Assembly: GCA_017540645.1 (NCBI GenBank)
Contig: JAFYAQ010000030.1
Span: forward strand, 41,321 to 105,320
Reading direction: 5' to 3'
Source of the DNA: Oscillospiraceae bacterium
Lineage (GTDB): Bacteria > Bacillota > Clostridia > Oscillospirales > Oscillospiraceae
Length of the DNA stretch: 64,000 bases
The translations under genes and the position numbers were made by a program. The notes beneath the pieces were generated by a model. The model did no database searches. It saw nothing but the letters and a program-made list of their open reading frames with translations, and was not told the origin of the DNA. This document shows, piece after piece, positions 1 to 8,659 of this stretch; positions within the stretch are counted from its first letter, which is position 1, and each line of letters opens with the position of its first letter.

Positions 1-1261
<1,261 letters not shown>

Positions 1262-1359
1262 AGTGTGTTTGCTTGGTTCTCCTTTTTCATTTTGAGATAA
1301 TATGTATTTCTCTCCCGTGTCGGGAGAATTATGTTCGGTTTTGCGGGAAAGTATACGCC

Positions 1360-1962
1360 TTACATCTCCCGGCGGCCTTCCAGGGCCTTGAGCATGGTGG
1401 CGTCGTCCGCGTACTCCAGGTTGGAGCCCACCGGTACGCCGAAGCCCAGCCGGGTCACCTTCATGCCGAAGGGCCGGAGAAGCCGGGCGATATACATGGC
1501 GGTGGCATCGCCCTCCGTGTCCGGGTTGGTGGCCAGGATGATCTCCTCCACATCCTCCCCGGCGGCCCGCTGCAGCAGTTCCCGGATACGCAGATCGTCC
1601 GGCCCGATGTGGTTCATGGGGGACAGGGCTCCGTGCAGCACATGATAGAGGCCCCGGTATTCCCGGCTGCGCTCGATGCTCAGCACGTCCCGGGGCTCCG
1701 AGACCACGCAGATGGTGTTCCGGTCCCGGTTGGGAGAGGAACAGATGGGACAAAGTTCTCCGTCCGTCAGATTCTGGCACACCGGGCAGGTGTGGATCTT
1801 CTTTTTGGCCTCCCGGATGGTGTCGGCAAAGTGCTCCGCGTCCTCGTCGGACAGAGAGAGGATGTGGAAGGCCAGACGCTGGGCGCTCTTGCGCCCGATG
1901 CCCGGAAGAGAGGCAAAGCTGTCGATCAGATTCTCCAGCGCCGCCGGAAAAAAGGATGCCAT
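1360..1962 (-). CDS. recR: Recombination protein RecR
   Basis: RecR works with RecF/RecO to load RecA at gaps during recombinational repair. The 200-residue length is typical. A helix-hairpin-helix lies near residues 16-30 (LPGIGRKSAQRL), a C4 zinc finger uses Cys59, 62, 71 and 74 (CPVC and CPIC), and a Toprim domain follows (about 82-175) with ATNPDTEGDATAMY. The ATG at 1962 has GGAG upstream (AAGGAGAAAACGCC). In many Firmicutes dnaX and the YbaB nucleoid protein precede recR; here the upstream side is instead a hairpin-rich intergenic stretch and then rpe, so that linkage is absent within the window. Confidence 0.97.
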   Translation of the reverse strand: MASFFPAALENLIDSFASLPGIGRKSAQRLAFHILSLSDEDAEHFADTIREAKKKIHTCPVCQNLTDGELCPICSSPNRDRNTICVVSEPRDVLSIERSREYRGLYHVLHGALSPMNHIGPDDLRIRELLQRAAGEDVEEIILATNPDTEGDATAMYIARLLRPFGMKVTRLGFGVPVGSNLEYADDATMLKALEGRREM

Positions 1963-1980
1963 GGCGTTTTCTCCTTCTTG

Positions 1981-2150
1981 CTAGTCGATCGCGAAACTCG
2001 TTTCGCAATCGAGGAACTCGCGCTTATCGCACGCAGCTTACGAGGGACAAGCCGCGTTTGGTCGGCGCGAGGCCTCGCATTGCTCGGCTCAGGGTATTTT
2101 TGAGGCGGCAAAGCTGCCTCAAAAATATTTTCGATGCCCCTTGGGGCGTT
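1981..2150. repeat. Hairpin-rich intergenic palindrome cluster
   Basis: Between recR and rpe, about 170 bases carry consecutive inverted repeats: 1987-2010 (ten pairs around CTCG, one mismatch), the perfect palindrome GCGAGGCCTCGC at 2067-2078, a 12-base-pair stem TATTTTTGAGGC with its complement at 2095-2127, and GCCC-CTTG-GGGC near 2136-2147. No convincing gene is seen. The TATTTTT...AAAAATA hairpin resembles one in the array at 8421-8651, suggesting a related family of intergenic elements. The function is unknown. Confidence 0.6.
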
Positions 2151-2188
2151 AGTCGTGGCTTACTTATGACCTTTGCAACAGCTAAGTC

Positions 2189-2842
2189 CTATTCGCCGCG
2201 GATGGCGCGGATCACCGCTCCCCGGTCCGCCTGCTTGAACACGGCGCTGCCGGCTACCAGCACGTCACAGCCCGCCTCGATCAGCAGCGGGGCGGTGTTT
2301 GCATCCGCGCCCCCGTCCGCCTCCAGCAGACAGCCGGGATGGACCGCGTCGATCCGCTCCCGGAGGGTGCGGATCTTGGGCAGCATGTCCGCCATGAATT
2401 TCTGGCCGCCGAAGCCCGGCTCCACCGTCATCACCAGCACCATGTCCGCCTCCCTGAGCCAGGGCTCCGCCGCCTGCGCGGGAGTGGCAGGCTTGAGGAC
2501 GATGCCGGCCTTCTTCCCCGCGGCGTGGATATCCCGGAGGGCGGCGGTGATGTTTTCCGGCGTGTCCGCCTCCACATGGACCGTCACCATGTCGGCGCCA
2601 GCCTCACAGAAACGCCGGGCGTAGAGCACCGGTTCCACGATCATCAGATGCACGTCCAAAAACATGTCCGTGGCTTTCCGGATGGAGGACAGCACCGGCA
2701 GGCCCAGGGAGATATTGGGCACAAAACGCCCGTCCATCACATCCACATGGAGCCAATCCGCGCCGCCCTCCCGGACGGAGCGGATCTCCTCCCCCAGACG
2801 GGCGAAATCTGCGGACAGAAGGGACGGTGCGACCTTTACCAT
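2189..2842 (-). CDS. rpe: Ribulose-phosphate 3-epimerase
   Basis: Interconverts D-ribulose 5-phosphate and D-xylulose 5-phosphate in the pentose phosphate pathway. TIM-barrel enzyme of 217 residues, normal for the family. Visible motifs are the N-terminal VAPSLLSADFARL, metal-site HVDVMDG, LDVHLMI and the phosphate-binding MTVEPGFGGQKF. A longer frame reaches 2944, but the ATG at 2842 has AAGGAG seven bases upstream and gives the conserved N-terminus MVKVAPSLLSA, so it was chosen. In several Firmicutes rpe sits beside rsgA and thiN; here thiN is 12 kb away. Confidence 0.96.
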   Translation of the reverse strand: MVKVAPSLLSADFARLGEEIRSVREGGADWLHVDVMDGRFVPNISLGLPVLSSIRKATDMFLDVHLMIVEPVLYARRFCEAGADMVTVHVEADTPENITAALRDIHAAGKKAGIVLKPATPAQAAEPWLREADMVLVMTVEPGFGGQKFMADMLPKIRTLRERIDAVHPGCLLEADGGADANTAPLLIEAGCDVLVAGSAVFKQADRGAVIRAIRGE

Positions 2843-2983
2843 AAGCTTCTCCTTATTCTCCGTGACGCCGGATGAAAAGCCGGCATATACTTTAATAGCA
2901 AAGCGGCGCGCACTCTGCTTTTTTATACGGGAGGCTGCCGGCATCCCCGGAGCCTCCCGAAACGCATTCCGCTACAGCCTTAT

Positions 2984-3012
2984 ATTATACACCACAAGCC
3001 GGGTCGGCGCAA
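2984..3012 (-). promoter_or_regulatory. Probable sigma-A promoter for rpe
   Basis: On the minus strand, TTGCGC (3007-3012) and TATAAT (2984-2989) are separated by 17 bases, about 140 bases before the rpe start. The -10 is perfect and the -35 weak. Called from the sequence pattern only. Confidence 0.45.
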
Positions 3013-3064
3013 GGTGAAGGGTAGGAGAGAATAAAATGTTTTCCGCCGGAGAAGATTGTACATC

Positions 3065-3093
3065 TTGACGGACAGGCGGATTCACGATAAAAT
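3065..3093 (+). promoter_or_regulatory. Probable sigma-A promoter for the xpaC-telA pair
   Basis: TTGACG (3065-3070), a 17-base spacer and TAAAAT (3088-3093) lie 40 bases upstream of the first gene; GAGGAGG precedes its ATG. It diverges from the rpe promoter. Confidence 0.55.
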
Positions 3094-3132
3094 AAGGGGA
3101 AATCCAAAGAGGCAGAAGAGGAGGCAGGCTGA

Positions 3133-3948
3133 ATGGCCAGAAAAAAGAGCAACAAGCATTCCACGAGCTGGATCGCACCTACCGCATTGGGGCTCGCGGT
3201 GTGGGGTGCGCTGTATACGATGCTGAATGCCTCCAGCTTTGCCGCCGTTTTGATGACCGCAGCGGCGGGCGCCGCGGCGGGACTGGGTCTCTACGCCATC
3301 CTGCACCTGGTAAACAAGAGTAAAGCGGACAAGGAGCGGAAGGCAGAGGAGGAGCGCGCCCGGCAGGAGGCGGAGGCCAAAGCGAAAACCGATCCCATGA
3401 GTCCCTACAGCCCGGAGGTCCAGAAAGTCATCAACGAGGGGCGCCTGGCCATGAAGGAGATGGGACGGCTTTACAGCTCCATCCGCAATCCGGCTATCCG
3501 GCAGAAGATCAATGAGATCATGGCGGTGTCGGACAAGATCGTCCGGGACGCCATCGACGATCCGTCGGATGTGCCCCAGATCCAGAAATTCCTGAGCTTT
3601 TATCTGCCCACCACCATCAAGCTCCTGAACGCCTACGACCGCATGAACGCACAGGAGATCAGCGGCAGCAACATCAGCGGCTCCATGGCAAGGATCGAAG
3701 AGATGCTGGACACCAGCATCGCCGCCTATCAGAAGCAGCTGGACGCTCTGTTCGCCAACCAGGCCGCGGATATCCAGATGGATATCGACATGATGAACGG
3801 CATGCTGGCCCGGGAGGGTCTGGGCGGCAAGGGCTATCTGGATCTGAACGACTTTATGCGAGAATATGAAAAACAGCAAAAAATGAACGCGCAGAAACCT
3901 GATTCGTACACCGACAATCATCAGAAAGGAAGTACATCCAATGGCTGA
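3133..3948 (+). CDS. XpaC family membrane protein
   Basis: 271-residue protein of the 5-bromo-4-chloroindolyl phosphate hydrolysis (XpaC) family. It has a charged N-terminus, two hydrophobic segments at about residues 13-32 and 36-58, a charged Lys/Glu/Ala helix at about 62-85 and then a soluble helical domain likely on the cytoplasmic side. The ATG at 3133 follows GAGGAGG. The last bases overlap the start of the next gene by 8 bases, so the two are surely co-transcribed. XpaC and TelA are regularly paired in Firmicutes; the biochemical role is not established, though a part in envelope stress or toxic-anion tolerance is usually inferred. Confidence 0.88.
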   Translation: MARKKSNKHSTSWIAPTALGLAVWGALYTMLNASSFAAVLMTAAAGAAAGLGLYAILHLVNKSKADKERKAEEERARQEAEAKAKTDPMSPYSPEVQKVINEGRLAMKEMGRLYSSIRNPAIRQKINEIMAVSDKIVRDAIDDPSDVPQIQKFLSFYLPTTIKLLNAYDRMNAQEISGSNISGSMARIEEMLDTSIAAYQKQLDALFANQAADIQMDIDMMNGMLAREGLGGKGYLDLNDFMREYEKQQKMNAQKPDSYTDNHQKGSTSNG

Positions 3949-5095
3949 GAATGAAGCGTATGTTCCCTCCCTGACTTTGAATCCCACCCAGGCCGCCACG
4001 CAGGCCGCCCCCGCATGGCAGCCGGTGGCCGAACAGACCGCGCCCGCCCCGGAACCAGAGAAGCTGGATATTGAGCGTCTTTCTCCCCAGGAGCAGGAGG
4101 CTGTCCGTCAGTTTGCCAAGCAGATCGACGTGACCGACACCAACCTGGTTTTGTCCTACGGCGCCGCCGCACAGAAAAACATCTCCGATTTCTCCGGTCA
4201 GGCCCTGGGCAAGGTCCGCACCAAGGATCTGGGCGAAGTCGGTGACGCGCTGTCTGATCTGGTGGTGGAGCTGAAGGGCCTGAACGAGGACGAAAAGCAA
4301 AAGGGCTTCCTGGGTCTGTTCAAGAAAGCGGAGAAGAACATCGCCGCTACCAAGGCAAAGTATGACAAGGCCGAGGTGAATGTGGACAAGATCACCGCCC
4401 AGCTCCAGAACCATCAGATGGTGCTGTCCAAGGACATTGCCTCCATGGACAAGATGTTTGAGCTGAACCAGGCTTACTTCAAAGAGCTGACCATGTATAT
4501 CATCGCCGGCAAGCTCCGGGCCCAGGAGCTGCGGGAGAAGGATCTGAAGGAGTACCAGGATAAGGCTTTGAAATCCGGTCTGCCCGAGGACGCCCAGGCC
4601 GCCAACGATTTTGCCAACCTGATCGGGCGCTTTGAGAAAAAGCTCCACGATCTGGAGCTGACCCGTATGATCTCCCTGCAGATGGGCCCCCAGATCCGCA
4701 TGATCCAGAACAACGATCTGCTCATGACCGAGAAGATCCAGACCGCCATCGTGAATACCATCCCCCTGTGGAAGCAGCAGATGGTGTTGGCTCTGAGCAT
4801 GTACCACTCCCAGCAGGCCATGGAGGCCTCCCACGCCGTCTCTCAGGTGACCAACGATCTGCTGGTCCACAACGCCGAGGCGCTGCACATGGGCAGCATC
4901 GAGGTGGCCAAGGAGAGCGAGCGGGGCATCGTGGATCTGGAGACGCTGAAGAAGACCAATCAGCACCTGATCGACACCCTGCAGGAGGTCAAGCAGATCC
5001 AGGACGACGGCCGTGCCCGCCGGGCCGAGGCCGAGCTGGAGCTGGGCCGCATCGAGGGCGAGCTGAAGCAGAAGCTGCTGGATATGCAGGGCTGA
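3941..5095 (+). CDS. telA: Toxic anion resistance protein, TelA family
   Basis: 384-residue soluble alpha-helical protein of the TelA/KlaA family, associated with tellurite and antimicrobial stress tolerance. The disordered Ala/Pro-rich N-terminus (about residues 1-45) is followed by helical segments typical of TelA, for example the stretch around FLGLFKKAEKNIAATKAKYD and a long C-terminal helix rich in Glu, Lys and Gln. The ATG at 3941 overlaps the end of the xpaC-like gene, a translational-coupling arrangement. The gene ends at a strong hairpin shared with the convergent pyrophosphatase gene. No ter-operon calcium-binding genes are nearby, so true tellurite function is only inferred. Confidence 0.9.
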   Translation: MAENEAYVPSLTLNPTQAATQAAPAWQPVAEQTAPAPEPEKLDIERLSPQEQEAVRQFAKQIDVTDTNLVLSYGAAAQKNISDFSGQALGKVRTKDLGEVGDALSDLVVELKGLNEDEKQKGFLGLFKKAEKNIAATKAKYDKAEVNVDKITAQLQNHQMVLSKDIASMDKMFELNQAYFKELTMYIIAGKLRAQELREKDLKEYQDKALKSGLPEDAQAANDFANLIGRFEKKLHDLELTRMISLQMGPQIRMIQNNDLLMTEKIQTAIVNTIPLWKQQMVLALSMYHSQQAMEASHAVSQVTNDLLVHNAEALHMGSIEVAKESERGIVDLETLKKTNQHLIDTLQEVKQIQDDGRARRAEAELELGRIEGELKQKLLDMQG

Positions 5096-5114
5096 AAACC
5101 GAATATCCGTACAA

Positions 5115-5147
5115 AAAGAGGACGCGCTTTTCCGGCGCGTCCTCTTT
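5115..5147. terminator. Bidirectional terminator between telA and pyrophosphatase gene
   Basis: AAAGAGGACGCGC pairs perfectly with GCGCGTCCTCTTT around the loop TTTTCCG, with A/T runs on both sides. It suits termination of both convergent genes. Confidence 0.8.
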
Positions 5148-5163
5148 GCTGTCTCTTGGGCTT

Positions 5164-6843
5164 TTATTTCTTTTCCTCGCTGTAGCTGTGGATGGCGCGC
5201 AACATGGCGGGGACAAACTGCTTCTTCCGGGACACGACGCCGTCCAGGTGCAGGGGCGCGTCGGGCGCGAGCCCGAAGGCCCGGCGCAGCACCTCATCCC
5301 CCTCCGCCCCGGCATACAGCATGTCGCTGCCGCCGCTGCGGATGTCCGTCAGCAGGTAGTAGACCCACTGGAGCTCGTCCTCCCGGCGCTGGATCTCCAG
5401 GGTGTCGCCCATCATGGCGGCGGCCGTCTCCCGGGCACGGGTGCTCAGGAAAGTGGACTGGCTGACGCCGAAGCGAAGATCCCCGGCCTCAAAGATCTTA
5501 TAGTCCCGGGTGAGAAGGGCCTCCGCCGTCACACCGCTCAGATCTTCTCCGGCCTCAAACATGGCCTCTCCCAGGGCCTGCAGATCCTCTCCGGCGATGG
5601 AGGCCAGCCACGCGGCCCGCTCCTTATCCACCGGAGTGCAGGTGGGCGAGCGGAAGACCAGGGTATCGGAGAGGATGGCGCAGCACAGCGCCCCCGCGAT
5701 CTCCGGGCTGGGGGTGAGGCCCCGTTCCCGGTACATGCAGGAGACGATGGTAGCCGTGCTGCCCAGGGGCTGGTTGCGGAAATAGATGGGGCTGATGGTA
5801 CTGAGGCCGCCGATCCGATGGTGGTCCACGATCTCTCGGATGTCCGCCTGCTCCCAGCCGGGGACACACTGGGTCTTCTCATTGTGATCCACCAGGATGA
5901 GCTGCTTCCGGCGCCGGTTGATCACGTTCCGGCGGGAGAGCATGCCGTAATATTTCCCTTTATCGTCCAGGATGGGGAAATACACGTGCCGCAGATTGGC
6001 CATTACCTGCAGGGCCTCCTCCACCGGAGTGGAGAGGGTGAAATAATCGACCTTCTGGCTGATCATGTAGTAGCGGATGGGCACGCTCTGATGCAGGAAG
6101 GAGGTGGCGGTGAACGTGTCGTAGGGAGTGGAGATCACTACGCAGCCGATCTCCTCCGCCTTGGCAAGGATCTCCGGGTGGATCTCCGCCGCCGTGCATA
6201 CCACCAGACAGCCGGCGCCGCCCTCCAGAGCCGCGATCTGAGAGCATTCCCGGTTGGAGACCAGCACCAGGTCTCCCGGCTCCATGGCCTCCTTGATGGC
6301 GTCCGCGTTACCCGCGCCCACTAGGGCCCGGCCGTGGGTCATGTGGGCGTGGGCATCGCCGCAGATCACGGTACCGTTCAAAACCTTGGCCATGTTGCAG
6401 TAGGGCGTGCGGGAGGCCGACAGCACCCGGTTGTCCGTGCTGTCCATCTGGGCGATGGCCAGATCCCGCAGCGTGACGATGCCCTCCAGCCGCCCGTCTT
6501 TGCCCACAATGGGCAGCGTGGAGATCTCCCGGTCCCGCATGGTCTCCCAGCTTCGCTTTACGGTCAGCTCATGGCTGATGCCCGGCTCCAGCCGGATCTC
6601 CAGATCCCGGACCGTGGGGGACACGTCCTCCAGCAGCCGGGGCTCCGGCAGACCGAAGTGCTGCAGCACCCAGGCTGTCTCCGCGCTCAGCGCCCCCGCC
6701 CTGGCGGGGATATAGGCGGTGGACGGATCCATCAGCCGCTTATAGGCAGCATAGCCGATAGCCGCGCAGATGGAGTCTGTATCCGGGTTCTGGTGTCCGA
6801 TGACGAAGACCTGTTCCTTGGAGCAGTCCGATGTATACGGCAT
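5164..6843 (-). CDS. Manganese-dependent inorganic pyrophosphatase with CBS and DRTGG domains
   Basis: 559-residue DHH-family (family II) pyrophosphatase hydrolysing PPi in the cytoplasm. The N-terminal metal-binding stretch is VFVIGHQNPDTDSICAA. A CBS pair is split by a DRTGG-type insert (about residues 70-310), and the DHH motif IVDHHRIGG is near residue 348, followed by the DHHA2 domain ending in VVSRKKQFVPA. The length matches clostridial CBS-regulated PPases, which respond to adenine nucleotides and, with DRTGG, to diadenosine polyphosphates. The ATG at 6843 has GAGGG upstream. It lies 29 bases after an ArsR-type regulator on the same strand and is likely in its operon. Confidence 0.95.
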   Translation of the reverse strand: MPYTSDCSKEQVFVIGHQNPDTDSICAAIGYAAYKRLMDPSTAYIPARAGALSAETAWVLQHFGLPEPRLLEDVSPTVRDLEIRLEPGISHELTVKRSWETMRDREISTLPIVGKDGRLEGIVTLRDLAIAQMDSTDNRVLSASRTPYCNMAKVLNGTVICGDAHAHMTHGRALVGAGNADAIKEAMEPGDLVLVSNRECSQIAALEGGAGCLVVCTAAEIHPEILAKAEEIGCVVISTPYDTFTATSFLHQSVPIRYYMISQKVDYFTLSTPVEEALQVMANLRHVYFPILDDKGKYYGMLSRRNVINRRRKQLILVDHNEKTQCVPGWEQADIREIVDHHRIGGLSTISPIYFRNQPLGSTATIVSCMYRERGLTPSPEIAGALCCAILSDTLVFRSPTCTPVDKERAAWLASIAGEDLQALGEAMFEAGEDLSGVTAEALLTRDYKIFEAGDLRFGVSQSTFLSTRARETAAAMMGDTLEIQRREDELQWVYYLLTDIRSGGSDMLYAGAEGDEVLRRAFGLAPDAPLHLDGVVSRKKQFVPAMLRAIHSYSEEKK

Positions 6844-6872
6844 ATATATCCCTCATTTTCTCTTTGATCGGT

Positions 6873-7259
6873 TTATTCCTGGTGCCAGTCCTCTCGGGAG
6901 GGGCAGGAGATGCGGGCCACCTCCTCAAAGCTGCGGTGGAGAGCCGCCACCATCTCCGTGTCCGCGGCGGTATAGAACATCTCCTTCCCCTCCCGGCGGG
7001 AGACGATCAGACCGCTGTTTTTCAGAAGGCGCAGATGGTGGGAAACCGCGGAGCTGGACATGCCGGTCAGGGCTGCAATGTTCATCACGCACTCCTCACA
7101 GTGACACAGCAGCCAAAAGATCCGCAGGCGGCTGGGGTCCCCCAGGTGCTGCAGCACATCGGCGATGCTTTCGATCTCAGCGGACGAAGGCATGGCGCGG
7201 ATCACCCGTTCTCCCCGTCTGCCGTGGTCATGGGGCATGTGGATGGTTTTTTCCTCCAT
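6873..7259 (-). CDS. ArsR/SmtB family metal-responsive transcriptional regulator
   Basis: 128-residue winged-helix repressor. The recognition helix region reads SSSAVSHHLRLLKNSGLI, followed by the wing SRREGKEMFY. A Cys-rich stretch CHCEEC in the alpha3 region (about residues 75-80) resembles thiolate metal sites of the CadC/SmtB group, and the N-terminus carries several His residues (HMPHDH). The ATG at 7259 follows GGGAGGG. It precedes the Mn-dependent pyrophosphatase gene, with no metal-efflux gene beside it, which is unusual for this family. The inducing metal cannot be read from the sequence. Confidence 0.9.
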   Translation of the reverse strand: MEEKTIHMPHDHGRRGERVIRAMPSSAEIESIADVLQHLGDPSRLRIFWLLCHCEECVMNIAALTGMSSSAVSHHLRLLKNSGLIVSRREGKEMFYTAADTEMVAALHRSFEEVARISCPSREDWHQE

Positions 7260-7288
7260 TCGTCTTCCCTCCCGGCGGCGTTTTCTTT

Positions 7289-7317
7289 ATTATATCTTTT
7301 GCTTTTCGACTTTGCAA
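7289..7317 (-). promoter_or_regulatory. Probable promoter of the arsR-pyrophosphatase pair
   Basis: Minus-strand TTGCAA (7312-7317), 17-base spacer, TATAAT (7289-7294), about 30 bases from the ArsR start; an autoregulated operator would be expected here but no clear palindrome is visible. Confidence 0.5.
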
Positions 7318-7401
7318 CGGTTGACGGCAGCTTTTCCCTCTTCCTTTTTTGCCGCGGATGTTGTATTCTGTCTGCAGAAAAACACCACGGGAGGACAGCC
7401 T

Positions 7402-8424
7402 ATGTTCCGCAGGATCCTGGCGGCGCTGTGCGCGCTCCTGCTGCTCCCGCTCTCCGGCTGCGGCAGTGACGGGCGGCGAAGCGCGGAATACTACACGTTC
7501 TTTGATACCGTGACCACGGTGATCGGCTATGGCAGCGAGCAGGACTTCGCCGCCGCCTGCAGCCTGATCGAGGAGACTCTATCGGAGTATCACCGTCTGT
7601 GCGATATCTATCATGAATACACCGGTATAAACAACGCCCGTACCATAAATCTCCGGGCCGGCCAACAGAGCGTGGAGGTATCCGACGAGCTGCTGGATGT
7701 GATCGAGTTCGGCCGGGAGGTCTACGCCATGACCGAAGGGCGGTGCAACATCGCCATGGGGGCGGTGCTGTCCCTCTGGCACGACTGCCGGGAGACGGCC
7801 CTCTCCGGGGGCCCCGCCCTTCTGCCCGAGGAAGCCGCCCTGCAGGAGGCCGGAAACCACTGCCGGATGGATCAGCTGATCGTGGACCGAGCCGCCGGGA
7901 CCGTGTATCTGGCCGACAGCGCCATGTCCCTGGATCTGGGGGCCATCGCCAAGGGCTACGCTGTCGAAAAGGCCGCCCGGGCCCTGGCAGGCGCCGGCTT
8001 TACCGGCTACGCCCTGAATGTGGGCGGCAATGTGCGCACCGTAGGCCGTAAGGCCGGCGGCTCGGCGTGGATCTCCGGTATACAGGACCCGGACAACAGC
8101 GCCTCCTATCTGCTTCGCCTGGAGCTGACCGACGCCAGTCTTGTCACCAGCGGTTCCTATCAGCGCTGGTACCAGGTGGAGGGAACGCGCTATCACCATA
8201 TCATCGACCCCCGGACCCTCTATCCGAAGAACGACTTTTTGTCCGTGTCCATCCTGTGTTCCGACTCCGGTCTGGCGGACGCCCTGTCCACCGCGGTATT
8301 CAATATGGAGCTGGAGGAAGGGATAAATTATGTAAACCGGCTGGAGGGCGTGGAGGCCTGCTGGGTACTGGCGGATAAGCGTCCGGTCTACTCCGGGGGA
8401 TTTGAGGCAAAAATAACGAAATGA
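7402..8424 (+). CDS. apbE: FAD:protein FMN transferase, ApbE family lipoprotein
   Basis: 340-residue enzyme that links FMN to a Thr of target flavoproteins outside the membrane, such as RnfG/NqrC-type redox subunits. The signal peptide ends in a lipobox LSGC with Cys20. The family stretches MSLDLGAIAKGYAVEKAA, YALNVGGNVRTVG and the C-terminal HHIIDPRTLYP are all present. A longer frame from 7165 has no support; the ATG at 7402 has GGGAGG eight bases upstream. No Rnf or Nqr genes lie in the window, so its substrate is elsewhere. Its stop codon lies inside the first copy of a 24-base repeat that opens the following hairpin array. Confidence 0.93.
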   Translation: MFRRILAALCALLLLPLSGCGSDGRRSAEYYTFFDTVTTVIGYGSEQDFAAACSLIEETLSEYHRLCDIYHEYTGINNARTINLRAGQQSVEVSDELLDVIEFGREVYAMTEGRCNIAMGAVLSLWHDCRETALSGGPALLPEEAALQEAGNHCRMDQLIVDRAAGTVYLADSAMSLDLGAIAKGYAVEKAARALAGAGFTGYALNVGGNVRTVGRKAGGSAWISGIQDPDNSASYLLRLELTDASLVTSGSYQRWYQVEGTRYHHIIDPRTLYPKNDFLSVSILCSDSGLADALSTAVFNMELEEGINYVNRLEGVEACWVLADKRPVYSGGFEAKITK

Positions 8425-8651
8425 GCGGAGGCACAGCCTCCGCTTAAATCGTTGCCAAAGTCAGTGACTTTGGCAACGAGAAGGCTGCGGCCCGCTGCAG
8501 CGCACTCGCTGCGCTCGCACGTTTGCGGGCCGTAAAGTATTTTTCCCGAGGTGCACGCCCCCGGGAAAAATAATCCAAGCCTTATTTGCGCCTGCGGGCG
8601 CAAACTCTGCGAGACTTTGTCAGCAGTATGAGCGGAGGCACAGCCTCCGCT
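8421..8651. repeat. Array of hairpins bounded by 24-base direct repeats
   Basis: An identical 24-base unit (ATGAGCGGAGGC, then ACAGCCTCCGCT) occurs at 8421-8444 and 8628-8651; each copy is itself a 9-base-pair hairpin. Between them sit four more hairpins: 8450-8478 (13 pairs around AGT), 8488-8532 (CGGCCCGC with its complement), 8538-8572 (TATTTTTCCCG with its complement) and 8585-8604 (TTTGCGCC around TGCG). The region separates convergent apbE and mtnA. It has no coding potential that can be believed and looks like a small non-autonomous or REP-like intergenic element. Confidence 0.7.
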
Positions 8652-8659
8652 CACCACAT

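Noticed and set aside
3941..5095. Tellurite resistance operon (ter/tel cluster)
   Set aside because: Only the TelA and XpaC family genes are present; TerC/TerD genes are absent, so a dedicated tellurite operon is not supported.
8388..8657. Minus-strand 89-codon frame across the hairpin array
   Set aside because: Built almost wholly from palindromes and repeats, lacks a ribosome site and overlaps the apbE end.
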